DNA from: Glandiceps talaboti
Lineage: Eukaryota > Hemichordata > Enteropneusta > Spengelidae
NCBI RefSeq assembly: GCF_964340395.1
Contig: NC_135563.1
Span: 11,754,651 to 11,818,650, forward strand
Direction of reading: 5' to 3'
Length of the DNA stretch: 64,000 nt
Positions within the stretch are counted from its first letter, which is position 1. Each line of letters begins with the position of its first letter. Made by a program: the position numbers and the translations under genes. Under the pieces are notes generated by a model. The model saw nothing but the letters and a program-made list of their open reading frames with translations. It made no database searches and was not told where the DNA came from. This document shows positions 15,743-27,868 of this stretch, one piece after another.

Positions 15743-15945
15743 TGGAATCATACTACGAGTTTTCTAACCCATTAGTACAGACTATTACTGTCTTTAAAAA
15801 ACCAACTTCGTCTGTAAGTGGTTCGTACTCGGTAAAAAGCGCATACACAACATTTGGGGGATGTGATCGGAGACTATTTCCACATATTAATCATACATCA
15901 AATCTCAATTTTTTTCAATTTGTGTCGGCGATTGAAAACGTATGA
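15743..15945 (+). CDS. Candidate terminal exon, phase-compatible with 15444-15624
   Basis: After an acceptor-like TTCTGTCACAGTGCGCCTACAG, the frame is open for 66 codons to TGA (ESYYEFSNPLVQTITVFKKP...VSAIENV). Joining phase 1 at 15624 to 15743 removes a 118-bp GT-AG intron and keeps the frame. No family is recognised. This is inference from splice-site quality alone. Confidence 0.2.
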
Positions 15946-17048
15946 CATTCTAAGTAGCATATAACCCCGTGTCACTTGTCAATCATGTAAGTAAAGATTT
16001 AAAAAAAAAATGAAAACTAATGTTAAAACAGGCACCGAGTCATACAGTCACTGAGTCATACATTGAGTCGAACGTTGAACAGTGGACAAATATAACCACA
16101 TTAGTAATTTGTTGGAAAAAGAGTTAGTGCAAATTACACGTGTTCAACTTTTATTTTCCAACGATTCGACTCTTTGTATAGAAGGTCACATAAGGACAAC
16201 TCCCAGTTGAAAATTAAATTTTGTCCCTAGTGTATTTGTTGTTTTTACGAGCGCAATAAATCACGCCATTGTATATGTTGTGTTTTATAAATTGGTTCAA
16301 AGCAGCCTCCTTTATTAGCAGATAAGGGGATGGTGCTTTGAACAAATGCTAAACTTTAGGTGCATGTCTTTCGTTGGCAACCAACCAAGCAGCACACATT
16401 GCATTGGACAAATGTATCAAACGACCTTGTGCTTTATGATAGAGGTAATTGATGCTTTCAATCAAGTGATACTAATTAGGACATCGAATGAAATGGACAA
16501 TGTCTTAAAACAGACAAATATATTTTAAGTGTGTTCTGTCCCCCCCCCACTGTGACCTCCCCTAAATGGCATATTTTATTTAAAATATTGCTGTACGTAC
16601 GTGTAAACTTTTGTTCAAGTAATGAATATACACTATTGCATTGATCCAAGTCCTACTAAAGATTAGGACTCGTAAAAAAAGCTTTGGGTGAACGAACAAA
16701 ATTTGTTTTTGTTCAAACACTTTTTTTGTTCAGTTTGACATACTAGATTGTTGAATCGATCGGAGGATTAATTGACCGAGTTGTTTATCAGAAAGCAATG
16801 TCAATACTTAACACACCGAGGGGTATAACAGCGACAGAATTGCGTTTCTTTGACAGATGCATCTGCTGCAATTTTAATCTCAATCTAACTGCTCAGCCGT
16901 AGTCAGGAAGAAATCACCGAACTTACGACTGAACACATTTTTAAAAGAGCAAAGTAAATCGTAATAAGGGGTTATATACTCATATTGTGGTGGTAGTCAT
17001 GGACAGCATGTTACATCGAGTAGTTGGCCCAACGCTGTCCGTTTAAAA
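15946..17048. other. No gene seen
   Basis: AT-rich DNA. A small palindromic stretch around 16694-16720 (GAACAAAATTTG...TTTTTGTTC) is the only structure noted. Confidence 0.45.
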
Positions 17049-17711
17049 TTAACCGAACAAATAATGAGGTATCGAGGGAAAAGAACACAGATGTTTCTCA
17101 TACTGCTTGGTATTATATAAAAGGCTTTCAGCGCTAAAACAATCTAGTCCACAGCTGATACAATTTTGTCTGATATCTACCAACTTACAAGCTGTTGAAG
17201 GGTATATGTTTTCAGTAATTTCGTCAATATGCTCCACTCTCATGTATACTATCGCATTGTGCACGTATCTATTGAGATGTGTGATTGCAACCATCCCAAA
17301 TTGTAATAACACGTGTAACCCACAGCGAGTTGTAAATAGTTGCTGAAAGGTATGTGGAGTGATAGAACTACTAGTAGACCCAATTTCTAAGGCAGCATAC
17401 TCTGTATTAGAAAATGACAACGTACTGACTATTAACTGTGGTACAGATAAATTTCACGACGACATTTCCAGTATGTCTATCCCCACAGCTGCTTTCCGAT
17501 CCAGGACAATTTTCGCCCTAATTAGTAAGCACGGTAGCATTTTAAAGTCACGCTCACTACCACATTGACTTATTAACCTAGCTAGCTCGCTAGGCTGAAC
17601 GAAGCCAAGGGAGTAAGCAGGGAACGGGCAGTAGCGATTCCCGACTGTTTGTAGGGCATCCCTGCCTGACTTGTGTATGTCACAGAGGTGGATCATTACA
17701 CAAATATGCAC
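17049..17711 (-). other. Unusually open stretch on both strands, unidentified
   Basis: On the minus strand one frame runs from 17711 to 17049 (221 codons) with a single stop (TGA at 17454-17456). Its two parts are 85 and about 130 codons. On the plus strand one frame is open from 17107 to 17568 apart from one stop at 17344. The region is somewhat richer in G and C. It may be a decayed exon or element, or chance. Residues such as NRYCPFPAYSLGFVQPSE and DRKAAVGIDILEM suggest no family to me. No start context or splice pattern settles the strand. Confidence 0.2.
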
Positions 17712-18426
17712 AGCAGTAGTTATTGTATTCAGGCCGTGGGTCGAGACAGCTGTGTCCTTCTAAATACAAATCGGATCTATTGGAGTTAATACCTCCAATC
17801 AAAGTGAACAATTACATACTCTGTTTATATAAAAATATGTAAATTCTTAAACTGAATTCAGGTCTATCACCTCAGCATTGTATATCATTTTTAGGGGCTT
17901 AATATGACACAAACATTGTCCTAACAGTACTTCATACCAATTTAATTTGATTTCCTTTACGATATCGATTTTTCATTACAATTCAAATTGTTTATTTACG
18001 GCCCTAGGCCTGTGTTGAGGTGATGCTGTGAATTACAAGTAAAAGGCAGACGTAGACAGAGGCCGTGACCTTAGCCGAGATCCTTTCCCCATATGATGAC
18101 AGTGAGACATCGCACATATAGTATTTCACGTGTAGTTAATTGGCATGCTAAACACAACTGGGTTTTTTTATGGTTCGCTAGTTAGATCACAGTCGTGACA
18201 ACACGTCTACGTCACTTTGTTTGTTTACTTTGTTAGGTGGCCCTGTCCTTAAAATGTGTGTATTGATGGACGTTTGTCACCAGTAATATTTCTGTCTAAT
18301 AACACGATCCGGGTGATATAGCGTTCCTGTGAAGAACTGACCCGCGATGAAGTAACATATCTGTTTACATTTGTATTATCAAGCAGCCACACGAATATAA
18401 ACGTTACACTTTCTGCTGTATTCATA
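17712..18426. other. No gene seen
   Basis: AT-rich DNA without repeats or open frames worth noting. Confidence 0.45.
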
Positions 18427-18570
18427 ATGGAGGTGCGTTTCATCAAGGCGCAGTACGTACACGCTGTAGGTAGTTTCATCAGCTCCGCCGCGCCAAAGTC
18501 CGACTTTTCACCTCCCTCCCTCCTCAGAAAAGTTAAGTGTTCCATGTATCGAGGTATAAATGGTATATGA
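18427..18570 (+). CDS. Candidate small ORF (47 codons) in a GC-richer pocket
   Basis: The ATG at 18427 has A at -3 and G at +4 (CATAATGG). The frame MEVRFIKAQYVHAVGS...AAPKSDFSPPSLLRKVKC ends with TGA at 18568. Its codons are GC-rich compared with the surroundings. Internal GTAGGT and GTAGTT near 18466 could be donors, making it a first coding exon. An overlapping minus-strand frame of 109 codons (18578-18249, ATG start) competes with it, and I cannot decide between them. No family is recognised. Confidence 0.22.
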   Translation: MEVRFIKAQYVHAVGSFISSAAPKSDFSPPSLLRKVKCSMYRGINGI

Positions 18571-19028
18571 CGAGCCATAGATCCATTCGATATTATCCAA
18601 AACTCGTTTACATATAGATTAAATTTAGTGCATTAGTTTTAAATACTATACATTAGAAATTAATTTTAAGTTCCAGTCATATTTCTTTTACCATTTGATC
18701 GTAAATCCGATCACGGGAATTGAAAAAAAATGGTAACTGACTCGTAAATCATACCTTGCAACTTAGCTCGTGTAAACTTCACCCTCCTGTACACCCCTCG
18801 AAAGTAATGTATGCAACCAGATTGACTCGAAATGTCCCTTGAACTTTCAGAGTTGCCGATGCTTATGGTGAGCGTAGCGTTAGGTAGGATGTCTTCTTTG
18901 TGACAGTAATTTGCGTTCTTGTTTTGATCACGCCAGGCGATGACGTCTTAAAATCTCACAATTTCTTGCTTGACTTTGTCATATTTTTTTTTAGATGTTC
19001 CGAAAATGTTTTCGAATTCTCTATAGAA
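18571..19028. other. No gene seen
   Basis: AT-rich DNA. The plus-strand frame spanning 18900-19217 runs through the repeat copy at 19029 and is not regarded as a gene. Confidence 0.45.
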
Positions 19029-19110
19029 AAGTTTAGGTTCGACAGTAAAAAACTAGGTTGGGTCGGAATACCGGAACAAACAATTTGTTTTGGCCTAAAT
19101 TCGACTCCTT
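19029..19110 (+). mobile_element. Copy of the GTAGGGTCGG repeat family (fragment)
   Basis: GTTTAGGTTCGACAGTAAAA, then CTAGGTTGGGTCGGAATACC, then GGAACAAACAATTTGTTTTG, then GCCTAA follow the family order GTTTAGGGTCG - TAGGGTCGGTCGG - GGAAACACACA - TTTTTGGCCTAA. Only this half of the element is recognisable here. Confidence 0.5.
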
Positions 19111-22100
19111 ATGTGGATACTTCGACTTATATCAAAACCTCTGAGAAACCCTTGAACTCGCATCCCTACATTTCCTCTGCCTTTACTCACGAAATGGAAC
19201 ATATATATGCATCATGAATTTGTATAATGTGGTTTTCTTTGTTTAAAATATGTAATCGTTATTAGCCAAAACACGCGATATGGTTAATCATTTTATTTAC
19301 GAAACAAATGCATAAACTTGGACAGCGCCATATCATTGATTAGTAACCGAAACATTACCGACAGATTTAATATCAACTGGCGGCATTTTCTTTCTTGCGG
19401 CATAAACAGTTTCCCCCCGGAGAGTTTAATTTGTTTATCGCGATTAAGTAAAGTTCATGAAAGTAATACGTGATGAGATCTGCAACGGAAGCTGAAATAA
19501 AACTCATTTTGTCATTATACAGTGAGTAAAAATGGGTAACAGTCAGTTGTAAGTTGATATTGGGTTAGTGTCTTTGGGGCATGATGTATCTCTGTTAGAG
19601 AGAGTTATATTTTATTAAATGGCAAGGAGTCAACTTAGGCGATTCTACCCATCCAGTGTAACATCGTCTCATCAATATAGAATGCGTAGGAGAAATAATA
19701 TAACTTCTTTTTCCAGCAGGAAAGACTAACCAGCGACAAAGTGATGAATATTAATAGCAAGCTCGCAGATAGCTCCTTCCTGAAATTACTTGCTAAAGGA
19801 AATTGAAGTTGTAGACGCAATGTGTAAAAATAGATTACCATTTCAAGATATTCACATGAATGATATTATTAAAGATGAAGAAAACATCTTGAAACGAAAT
19901 GAAAATATGTAGTTATTCTTTTCCAATATTCTTCGCATACCCGCAAAAGCCACCTTGGGACTACAGTTTGAAAATTTGCAATCCCGCTTGGTGTAAAATT
20001 CATGAAAAAATAATTCACTCTCTTGTGTGCACAGTCATATGTTGTTATATATATAGAACCATTGAAAAGCTATCTTTTGATTTAGTTTGATGAATTTAAA
20101 TTATATAATTGACTTTTCGTGTGATCAATCACGGTCGGCATGACAACTCCTTAACAGGTAGTGCCTGTGTGTGATATATTGCATTTTAATCTCTTCCGAC
20201 GGCTATGTCTGAGGTTTTTTCCTGTCGTTAAAGAATTGCCGCATTACATAACCCCGTTCGGTGTGCAATAACTGCCAGATATGAAGTCATGAGTAATATT
20301 TTATCCACGATAACAATTATAAATGTATTTGGTTGCCTATATTGAATCACTGTGATACGCAAAGTATCTCAAATCGTGTATGAACAGTTAGAACCTTTGA
20401 ATTGGTGATATTTTTGTAGTTACTCTGCGATTTAGTAAAATGTGTATTAAAATAATAAAACTAGATATGCTTAATAACCCGGCACTGGTTTTATAGTGAG
20501 TGAACGTTGGAAATCCATTGTTTATTATCAAGGATATGTGCAAATGTAGTGTTTATTGTTTTGATTGCCTATACTTTTTAAAATTTATTAGTTTTGATCC
20601 CATATAGTTTATCACGGTTTGATTAAGCTTGATATATTTGCTATAAATCAGTAAACACATTTGTTCAGCAATGATTCCTAATTATTGTGTAGCTTACCAT
20701 GGTAGCTTCTTGGGGGCTCAGCTACAAACACCTGCAACTCGCTGCAATCAATAAGTCGGCATGGAACGTTCCAACACAAGACACCCGATCACTTTTATAT
20801 CACACACGCTATATGCTATATAAAAAATAATAAATTGTGTTGACTAAAATTGAGGAACGTAATTGAAATTGATTGACTCAAATTGTGACATTTTCAATTA
20901 ATTTGTCATTGCAACTTTTCATTCACTCTTGGTGGGCAAATTATAAACAGTTGTCTGCAAATATATGTCGGACTTTGGGTCTTTGATATGACATAATATT
21001 AAACGCACTGAATGATTATTTGTTTGAATCTAATAACAGCTTACTGATTGGTTGGTGTATTGCCAATTTAGCCTAAATAGCAAGCAAAAATACACTTACA
21101 CACATTAAAATCAGAAACGGACTGAACAACAACTATAAGGAGTTACAAAAGAAAAACTAAAACTGAAAAAGAGAAGTTGACAGAATATTTACATCTGGTA
21201 TTAAAAGATAGGATTTACATTTAATTTAAACAGATTTCAAACTTGAACGTGACTTGATAAATCCATATTAAGACTGTTCCGGATTTTAACATAATTGAAG
21301 ATAAAACTTATCATAAATATGAAGAAGTTGCCACTAATTGATCAGTAAAACATGCATCTTATAACCTTTAGGCTGGATGCCAACGTGGTATCACATTATG
21401 TCTAACCCCGTCCGGTCAAGCTGTGACTCCTATCAGTCATGGACCAAAAGTTGTTCATGCAAATGAGTAAACCCCAACTGTTGTAATGATGTAAACAGTG
21501 TATGAGAAGCGTCCTGGACTGACAAATATACCATATTTGGACATTACCTAACTGTCCCAATAAACACTAACTTAATATTTGGTTAGAATTATAATTGGTT
21601 AACAAAGACATTGTGTTAATGACTGTGTGGATGGCTGTGGTTGAATTTTAAATTTCATCTCATATATGAGGATTTCATTGAGCTGAACTGAAAGAGAGAC
21701 CTGAAAGTTATAACTTTATATGTTGCGCCCTCGTTTTTATATTTACCAGTGCCACAATATGATGAACGGAAGGAAAACAATTTCTATGTCCCTTATCTGT
21801 TCACTTCTGAGAACGGATGAATTAGGTTACGAGCTAAAGACAAGGTAATAATATATCACAAGTCACGAACCAAGCAATAAATTTCAAGTTATGATAATCC
21901 TCATACAAGTATTTAGTTTTACGTTTTATTGTTACAATAAAACCCAGAGTATACCCAAAGGCAAATTCTTACATGTTTCGATCGTTTATTTACTGCAGAG
22001 TACACATTAGCATTTATGAGACTATTTGCTCGTTGTCGTCGCTCAAAGGTAACATTAGGTTGTCACGGATTTCCCGTGTATGGAAGGCATCCTTCCCCGA

Positions 22101-22734
22101 CTGAACGTTAAAATGCACTTCCGGGACGATTGTATTCATTGGCAGGATATTAATTCGAGGCTAATTCTGTGTCATCTATGAAGTTATAATACACGCAATG
22201 GCTATTCAACCTTTCTGACACTTTGTCCTAATGCTGTCATGTACTAAGTGAATTTTGATACATGAGTAAAATTACTATTGAAAATCTTAATGCAAATACC
22301 ATAACGTTGGATTCAATTGATGCAACCCCCATTAATCATTAATTACAGGTATTTTTTGTGTTGTGTATTTATAACTGGTGACATCTACGTCTTCACTTTA
22401 GTTTGTTATCTGAGCAATAGTTTTGATAAATTTGCAACTTTTAATAAAGTGTACGCATTTTTGGAACATTGGAGCGACCATTAACAATAGCGGGATGAAT
22501 GTGATTACAAGGATTTTTGCGAATGTGCGGAGCTCTGAGGATAATTTCACTGAAAGAACGCTTGCTGAGATACATTAAACCAACCTGCACTTGAACCCTA
22601 ATGGAAATAACAGTTAGATATTCGTAAGATAATGACCGCGTTATCTAATTGTAACAAACTGAAACAACACGGAATGTACTTTGACAGCAGCATCAGCTAT
22701 AATCCCATGAGAACGCGCCTCGCTTATGACTCAC
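19111..22734. other. No gene seen in about 3.6 kb
   Basis: AT-rich unique-looking DNA. CTGCAATCAATAAGT (about 20742) recurs near 61078, too short to interpret. No exon with good signals is seen. Confidence 0.45.
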
Positions 22735-22902
22735 GTTGACTGTTCCCATAGTAACTAAAATGGCGCCAACACCACTAAACTGAACGCCAATAATACAAGT
22801 CTGTGTAATATAATAAGAAAGCTGTGTAAACGCATCCTTGTCAAGAAGTGACCGCCTTAAACTTAGCCATCGATCATTCAATTTTGAAATAGGGAGTAAC
22901 AT
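22735..22902 (-). CDS. Candidate first coding exon (56 codons) with strong start and donor
   Basis: On the minus strand CACCATG at 22902-22900 matches the vertebrate-type Kozak context (A at -3). The frame MLLPISKLNDRWLSLRRSLL...YYITQTCIIGVQF...AILVTMGTVN runs exactly 56 codons to GTCAAC|GTGAGT (donor at 22734-22733, phase 0). The second half is hydrophobic enough for a membrane segment. Without the splice the frame continues 13 codons to a stop. No family is recognised, and no downstream exon was found on the minus strand in the window. Confidence 0.27.
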
Positions 22903-23432
22903 GGTGACAAAGATAACCTTTTGCCATCAAGTAATTTTAAGTAATATGGTAGGTTATTTTTAGTCCTTTTTCAGTACGATCTCATTTGTCAAAGGCTCTT
23001 TACAAAGCAATCAGGCAGTAAACTAACAATGGAAGCCTCGGGTTAGTAAAGAAAGGATTGGAACACTGAAATAAATGGTAAACATGTTACATGGTAAATA
23101 TATGTATTGTATGTAAAACATTCTAAAGATCGTAAATATTGATGAAACGTTATTCAGTGTTTGTTGTACATGTTTACTTTACCAACTCATTGACAAGCCA
23201 GATGGACAAAGTTTCTGTCCTACTTTACGCGTGTATATGGTGTAAAGGGAAATTATATGAACTAATAATACACTGAGCAATAACAGTTAAGCCCCCTCCC
23301 TGAATTCGCATATATAGTACATGATATAAATTGTGCAATAACTCATTGGGTTGTTATTAAATACCCCCGAAATGAGGATGTAGCCTTGCCTTAAACATCA
23401 AAGAGAAACCTGATTTATCTGGGAGGAATAGT
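22903..23432. other. No gene seen
   Basis: AT-rich DNA between the candidate exon and the stem-loop at 23433. Confidence 0.4.
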
Positions 23433-23448
23433 GGCTCTGAAAAGAGCC
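23433..23448 (-). promoter_or_regulatory. Perfect histone-type mRNA 3' stem-loop with no histone gene beside it
   Basis: The minus strand reads AAC-GGCTCT-TTTC-AGAGCC-ACT. That is the canonical metazoan replication-dependent histone 3' processing hairpin: a 6-bp stem, a UUUC loop, an A-rich 5' flank and an AC 3' flank. The 16-base core matches exactly, which is improbable by chance in 128 kb of both strands. I looked for C-terminal codons of H1, H2A, H2B, H3 and H4 in the few hundred bases upstream on the minus strand (higher coordinates) and found none, nor a clear purine-rich downstream element. It may be the relic of a decayed histone gene or a coincidence. Confidence 0.45.
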
Positions 23449-25004
23449 GTTCTGTATGGGCAGATCCCAGCACCTCAGTGCTATAGTATAGTGAGCCAAT
23501 CTCATGCACTTGTGACACCTCTCATACACTGTGACATGCTCTTAATAATCAACTTTCGAATGTGTCCTCAATAGTGATGTTGGTCCACTCGAGGATCAGA
23601 GCCTATTGGAGGTTCTGGTCAATGGAAGGTTGAAGCTACCTGCTGCTGACTTTTCTGTTAAACATGTTTTCACACAATGCTCTATCAATAAACATATCAC
23701 TTGGTAGGAAGCACCAACCATGTAACACTTGTTCTGTCATGGTTTAGCAATGAATTCCTGTTGATGTTTGCTCCAATGCCGATTACTCAAACGTAACAAA
23801 TTAATCATTAAGATTGACAAATTATGGTATCAAATACATTGTGAAGGCCTTGAATTTGTTTACTTTGAAACAATTCCCCAAAAGCGACAAACTGCTAGAT
23901 TTTACAGATTTGGACATACATAATAATTTCATATAAGAAGCTATTCGTTACGTTGTATCATATATGTACACCACTTTCAGCTATCCATAAAACTCCTGAC
24001 TGACATGTCGGTATAATAACGTAATTCGTTTATGACGTAACTATGTACTGTAGTCATTGAAACCAATTATCCTGTACTTGATTTGACAACTCCAGTGATT
24101 GATGACGTTATGATGAGAAGGATAAACACTGTAGGGTACCACACAAATTAATGACGTAACCAGGAAACAGCAGAGTTCGAACTCATGCCATTTTTAGGAG
24201 ACTTTCTAATTTTATAATTCAATGACGGTATTATGTGATTTCCCAATAAGTACAGTTTTTGTGTGACCTAGCTTTGCAAGAAGAGTCTTTCACTCTCCAG
24301 CAGTAATATTTCAATGTATGGAGGTTTTGTGTATGCAAACAAAGAAGATGGATCTTTTCACGTATTACAAATGTATGCCATGTGGTACAAGAACCTTTTT
24401 CTATTTTAATCGCAAGAAAGAATGCCATTAGCGTGGGTAATTGAACTGGTGTAGCAGAGTCTCCACATAGCCTGCAAACATGGTGTTTTTGAAAAAGTTT
24501 CGTTTGCATCCATTAACCATAAAGACAAGTCAGCATAAGATTTAGCATATACCATTTCGGCGTTCATGCTACTTAACAAAGGTCAGACAAACTTTCCGTC
24601 TGACCAACTAGGTCACATCCAGGTGATTTAACACAATCAACATAATATAGGCATCATGTGACTTAAGCAACGAATCAGCTTCTACACATGGTATCCATGA
24701 AAAATACTGAAATTGGTAAATACGAGTTCACAGGCTGAGTGGAGAGAGAGTGCTTGCTAGAACCACCACTTCACCTACTGCGGAAGCTAGCACGCCGCGT
24801 TTGCTGAAAGGAATGATACAAGACTGTGTTATCCTTCAGACAAAGAGGAAATCTGTGATTTGATGAATTTTCAAAATATCTTGAATAATAGAAAAAAAGA
24901 GTAGAAAAGAAAGCAACGACAACAGCCCGGGAGATCTACTGGCCGATAAACTTAAACAGTCTTCTGACTCTTGGCCTCACTCACAAGTAAAGCAAAACTC
25001 TGAT
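23449..25004. other. No gene seen
   Basis: A 12-bp perfect palindrome GAGTTCGAACTC lies at 24173-24184 and several TGACGT half-sites lie at about 24030-24160. The palindrome resembles a tRNA B box, but no tRNA fold surrounds it. Confidence 0.4.
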
Positions 25005-25345
25005 CGCAGCAAAGATTGTTAAGTAAGATAGATATGCACGCAAAATATGAACGTATCTTTGTTATCTGTTAAAAATGATAACAACACCGATTGTCAAGTT
25101 AGATATGCATGCGGAATGTGAATATATCTTAATCATGTCCGCAAAAAGTGATCGCAGAAACGACTGTCATGTCAGATATGCAAATATATCTTTGTCATCT
25201 CCACTAAAAAAGTCAGATATACACGTAAAATATGAATATATCTTTGCCATATCTCCACTTAAAATGGTTGCTGAAAAGTTAGATAGTAAGTAAGCACGCA
25301 ACATACATATGACTACAAATGTATCTTTTCAGTCTCTCCTAAAAG
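25005..25345 (+). repeat. Degenerate minisatellite (about 65-85-bp units)
   Basis: Units carry (G/A)TTAGATATGCACGCAAAAT, then ATGAA(T/C)(A/G)TATCTTTG. They recur near 25027, 25098, 25171, 25211 and 25278 with deletions and substitutions. Between them, GATCGCAG(C/A)AA and TGTCAAGT/TGTCATGT also recur. The short frame 25075-25293 is a by-product. Confidence 0.6.
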
Positions 25346-27212
25346 TGAAAACTGAATCGGAAGAATGTCCTTATAAGATCGTCGTAAGTCATCACTTCTG
25401 AGACTGACCCAGAGGGTATGGATATATTGGTCATATTATTTTCAATCTACTTTCAAATATGTAATACGAGTATCTGCATTGTTTAAACTTATGATCACAT
25501 TATATCATATCGAATACTAGTACTGACGAGATGCCACCATGTATTGTAAAGGTTAAATCATTTCTGTTATTCATCATACATCGATGTGTTTACTGTATGA
25601 AACACTTTCATCCTAAGCCTCACATGCACATGTGTGTGTGTACTTTCGCCTATAAATGTATTTGCAATGATCATTCCGTAAAGTCTGGACAAGTAACAGT
25701 TGTTAGTGTAGTCAGATTGGGGACAGTTGGCTACCACTAAATAAATACCACATTCAACGACCTCATGTTGGCACACCATATTTGGGAATAAGGTCACAAG
25801 ATCGTGCACATTTAGACCCAAATGAGGAACTCCTGTTACATATTGTTTGACAAGATATTAAACGATTTCACAACTGCGCTCGATCCTTAACTTTGATGGA
25901 CAAATACATCATCACGGGAGGGTATCGAATATCGCAAGCACTGTTAACAGTGACATCTATGTGTCTGAGTTCGTTAAATGCTTACTGTTAATTCCACGAC
26001 ATAAACCTTTAGGGAGGGCAGTGCGAAGATTTACGAATAATGTATTTAAACAGTTTGTAACCACACTCGTTAATTGATATTGCAGAAACCGTAGGAGTCA
26101 ACGGACGAGTATTCTATACAGCACTGGTATGTTTAAGTACTTTAAGTTTCATGAACACATTTTTATTACACAGCAATGGAAAGTTGTAAAACTATCTCTG
26201 ATGTACCTTGCATCACTAACGGACACATAAGGAGGTTTAGGTATACATCTTGACGGAGTGATTATTCGTAGGGGAGTCGTAACGTTTTTTTTAGTCGTGT
26301 ATGGCACTGGGAGATAAATAATAAAATGTGTGCCTTATTGATTTACAACAATGTACTGAATCAATGCAATTGAAAGGTCATCTAGAACGAGCCGCAAAGT
26401 CAATGTTATTTTTCTCAATAACGCCTGCTGATCACATGTTCCAGGGATACGTCATATAGTTCTTGATTTTTAGAATTTGCAAAAATCCTCAATTTGTCAA
26501 ACTGCTTTACGACAACTAATGTATTCATTTAGTTAGGTAAACCCGGAAGGTAAACGACATTATACACGAAGGTTATTATCTTGAGTGTCTAAAGATGTAG
26601 CTTCACACGTCAAGATGTTATTTAAAACCCATCTAAATTTGCTGCGAGAACAACAATTTGTTGTTAGTGTAATACCACGGTGCGACAACTGTGACCTGGT
26701 TTCTATGACCTCCTTTAATTATACGGTCTGTCAAGTATAGTTATCAAACGTGCTTGCCATGATGGAGCTTTTTCAAACGTCAAATATAGAACTAGAAGTA
26801 GACACACATACCATTGACTTGGGATCGACTGGAAACGTCATGGGATTATTAGGGTGCAATGGCCCCGGCTCTGACAGCACTGAGTCATAAGAAGTATACT
26901 AATCAAGTATTGCTACATGTTTTTCCAGCTGTGTTGGAAAGCTGACATTGCTAAATTCTAGGTCATCATGAGATGTGCCATTGCTAGACAACACCTATAC
27001 ATCAAAGTATGACACAATGAACCGATTATATTACTTGGATACAAACGTCACTGTAGGAAATAAAGGCCTTTTCTCAAACCTTAGGTTCAAGAGAGTTATT
27101 TAATGATTTTATACAACAAACATTACGCGCTGTTGCCAAGAAACATTCACCAAGTTGAAACTTTTTCCTTGGGCACATGGCATGTCTCATGCGAGTCCGC
27201 ATGGTTTTTATT
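25346..27212. other. No gene seen
   Basis: AT-rich unique-looking DNA. No repeats or exon candidates with good signals. Confidence 0.45.
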
Positions 27213-27240
27213 AGCACAACTGAACTTGTTCAGTAGTGCT
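27213..27240. repeat. 28-bp palindrome at the element end
   Basis: The arm AGCACAACTGAAC pairs with GTTCAGTAGTGCT. Only one arm position fails to pair, around a 2-base centre. It sits 16 bp from the microsatellite. Confidence 0.85.
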
Positions 27241-27256
27241 ATAGGGATCGCCCGGC

Positions 27257-27309
27257 GTCTGTCTGTCTGTGTGTGTGTGTGTGTGGATGTGTGTGTGTGT
27301 GTGTGTGTA
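27257..27309 (+). repeat. GTCT/GT microsatellite inside the composite element
   Basis: Three GTCT units are followed by GT runs interrupted by GGAT. The short Val/Cys frames over 27103-27381 are artefacts. Confidence 0.95.
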
Positions 27310-27868
27310 AACAACTTAAAGTCAAAAACCGCTGAACCGATTGCCACGATATTTGGTGGGTCCATTACTTTGGGTGTCTAGTTGGGAAATTGTTCAAATC
27401 AAAATGATCGCATCACAGGTGTGTGATTTGGGTCAAAAAATGTGATTTTTGGTCAAAAAACTTAAACTCAGAAACTACTGGGCAGATTGGTGCGAAATTT
27501 GGTGGGAACATTATTAAGGGGGTGTAAAGTAAGATTTGTTCATGACGGGATGATTCCATCAGTGATATGCAAATTAGGGCTAAAAATGTGTCTTTTTGGT
27601 TAAAAATCTATAATTCTAAAACTACTGAGCAGATTGGGCTGACATTTAATGGGAATGTATCTAGGGATGTATGGACGAAGAGATATTAAGCATACCATGA
27701 TTCCATGAGTGATATGCAAATTAGGTGTAAAAATGTTCATTTTTGGTCAAAAACTTATATCTCAAAAAGTACTTGGTCAATTAGTCTGAAACTTGGCGAG
27801 ATGTTTCTGAAACTGTTATTCTGCAGATTTTCTTAAAAACATTTTGACAAAATTGGCCCTAGCGACCA
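27310..27868 (+). repeat. Four 146-bp tandem repeats
   Basis: CTTAAA(G/C)TCAAAAACCGCTGA-like starts are at 27315, 27461, 27608 and 27754 (spacings 146, 147, 146). Each unit then has (C)AGATTGG, A(A/C)ATTTGGTGGG, and in the middle copies GATATGCAAATTAGG and TTTTTGGTCAAAA. The last copy is truncated where the 114-bp array begins. Confidence 0.85.

Noticed and set aside
18900-19217. 105-codon frame as a gene
   Set aside because: Its second half is a copy of the same dispersed repeat (19029-19110).
24173-24184. GAGTTCGAACTC as a tRNA B box
   Set aside because: It is a perfect palindrome with no tRNA fold on either side.
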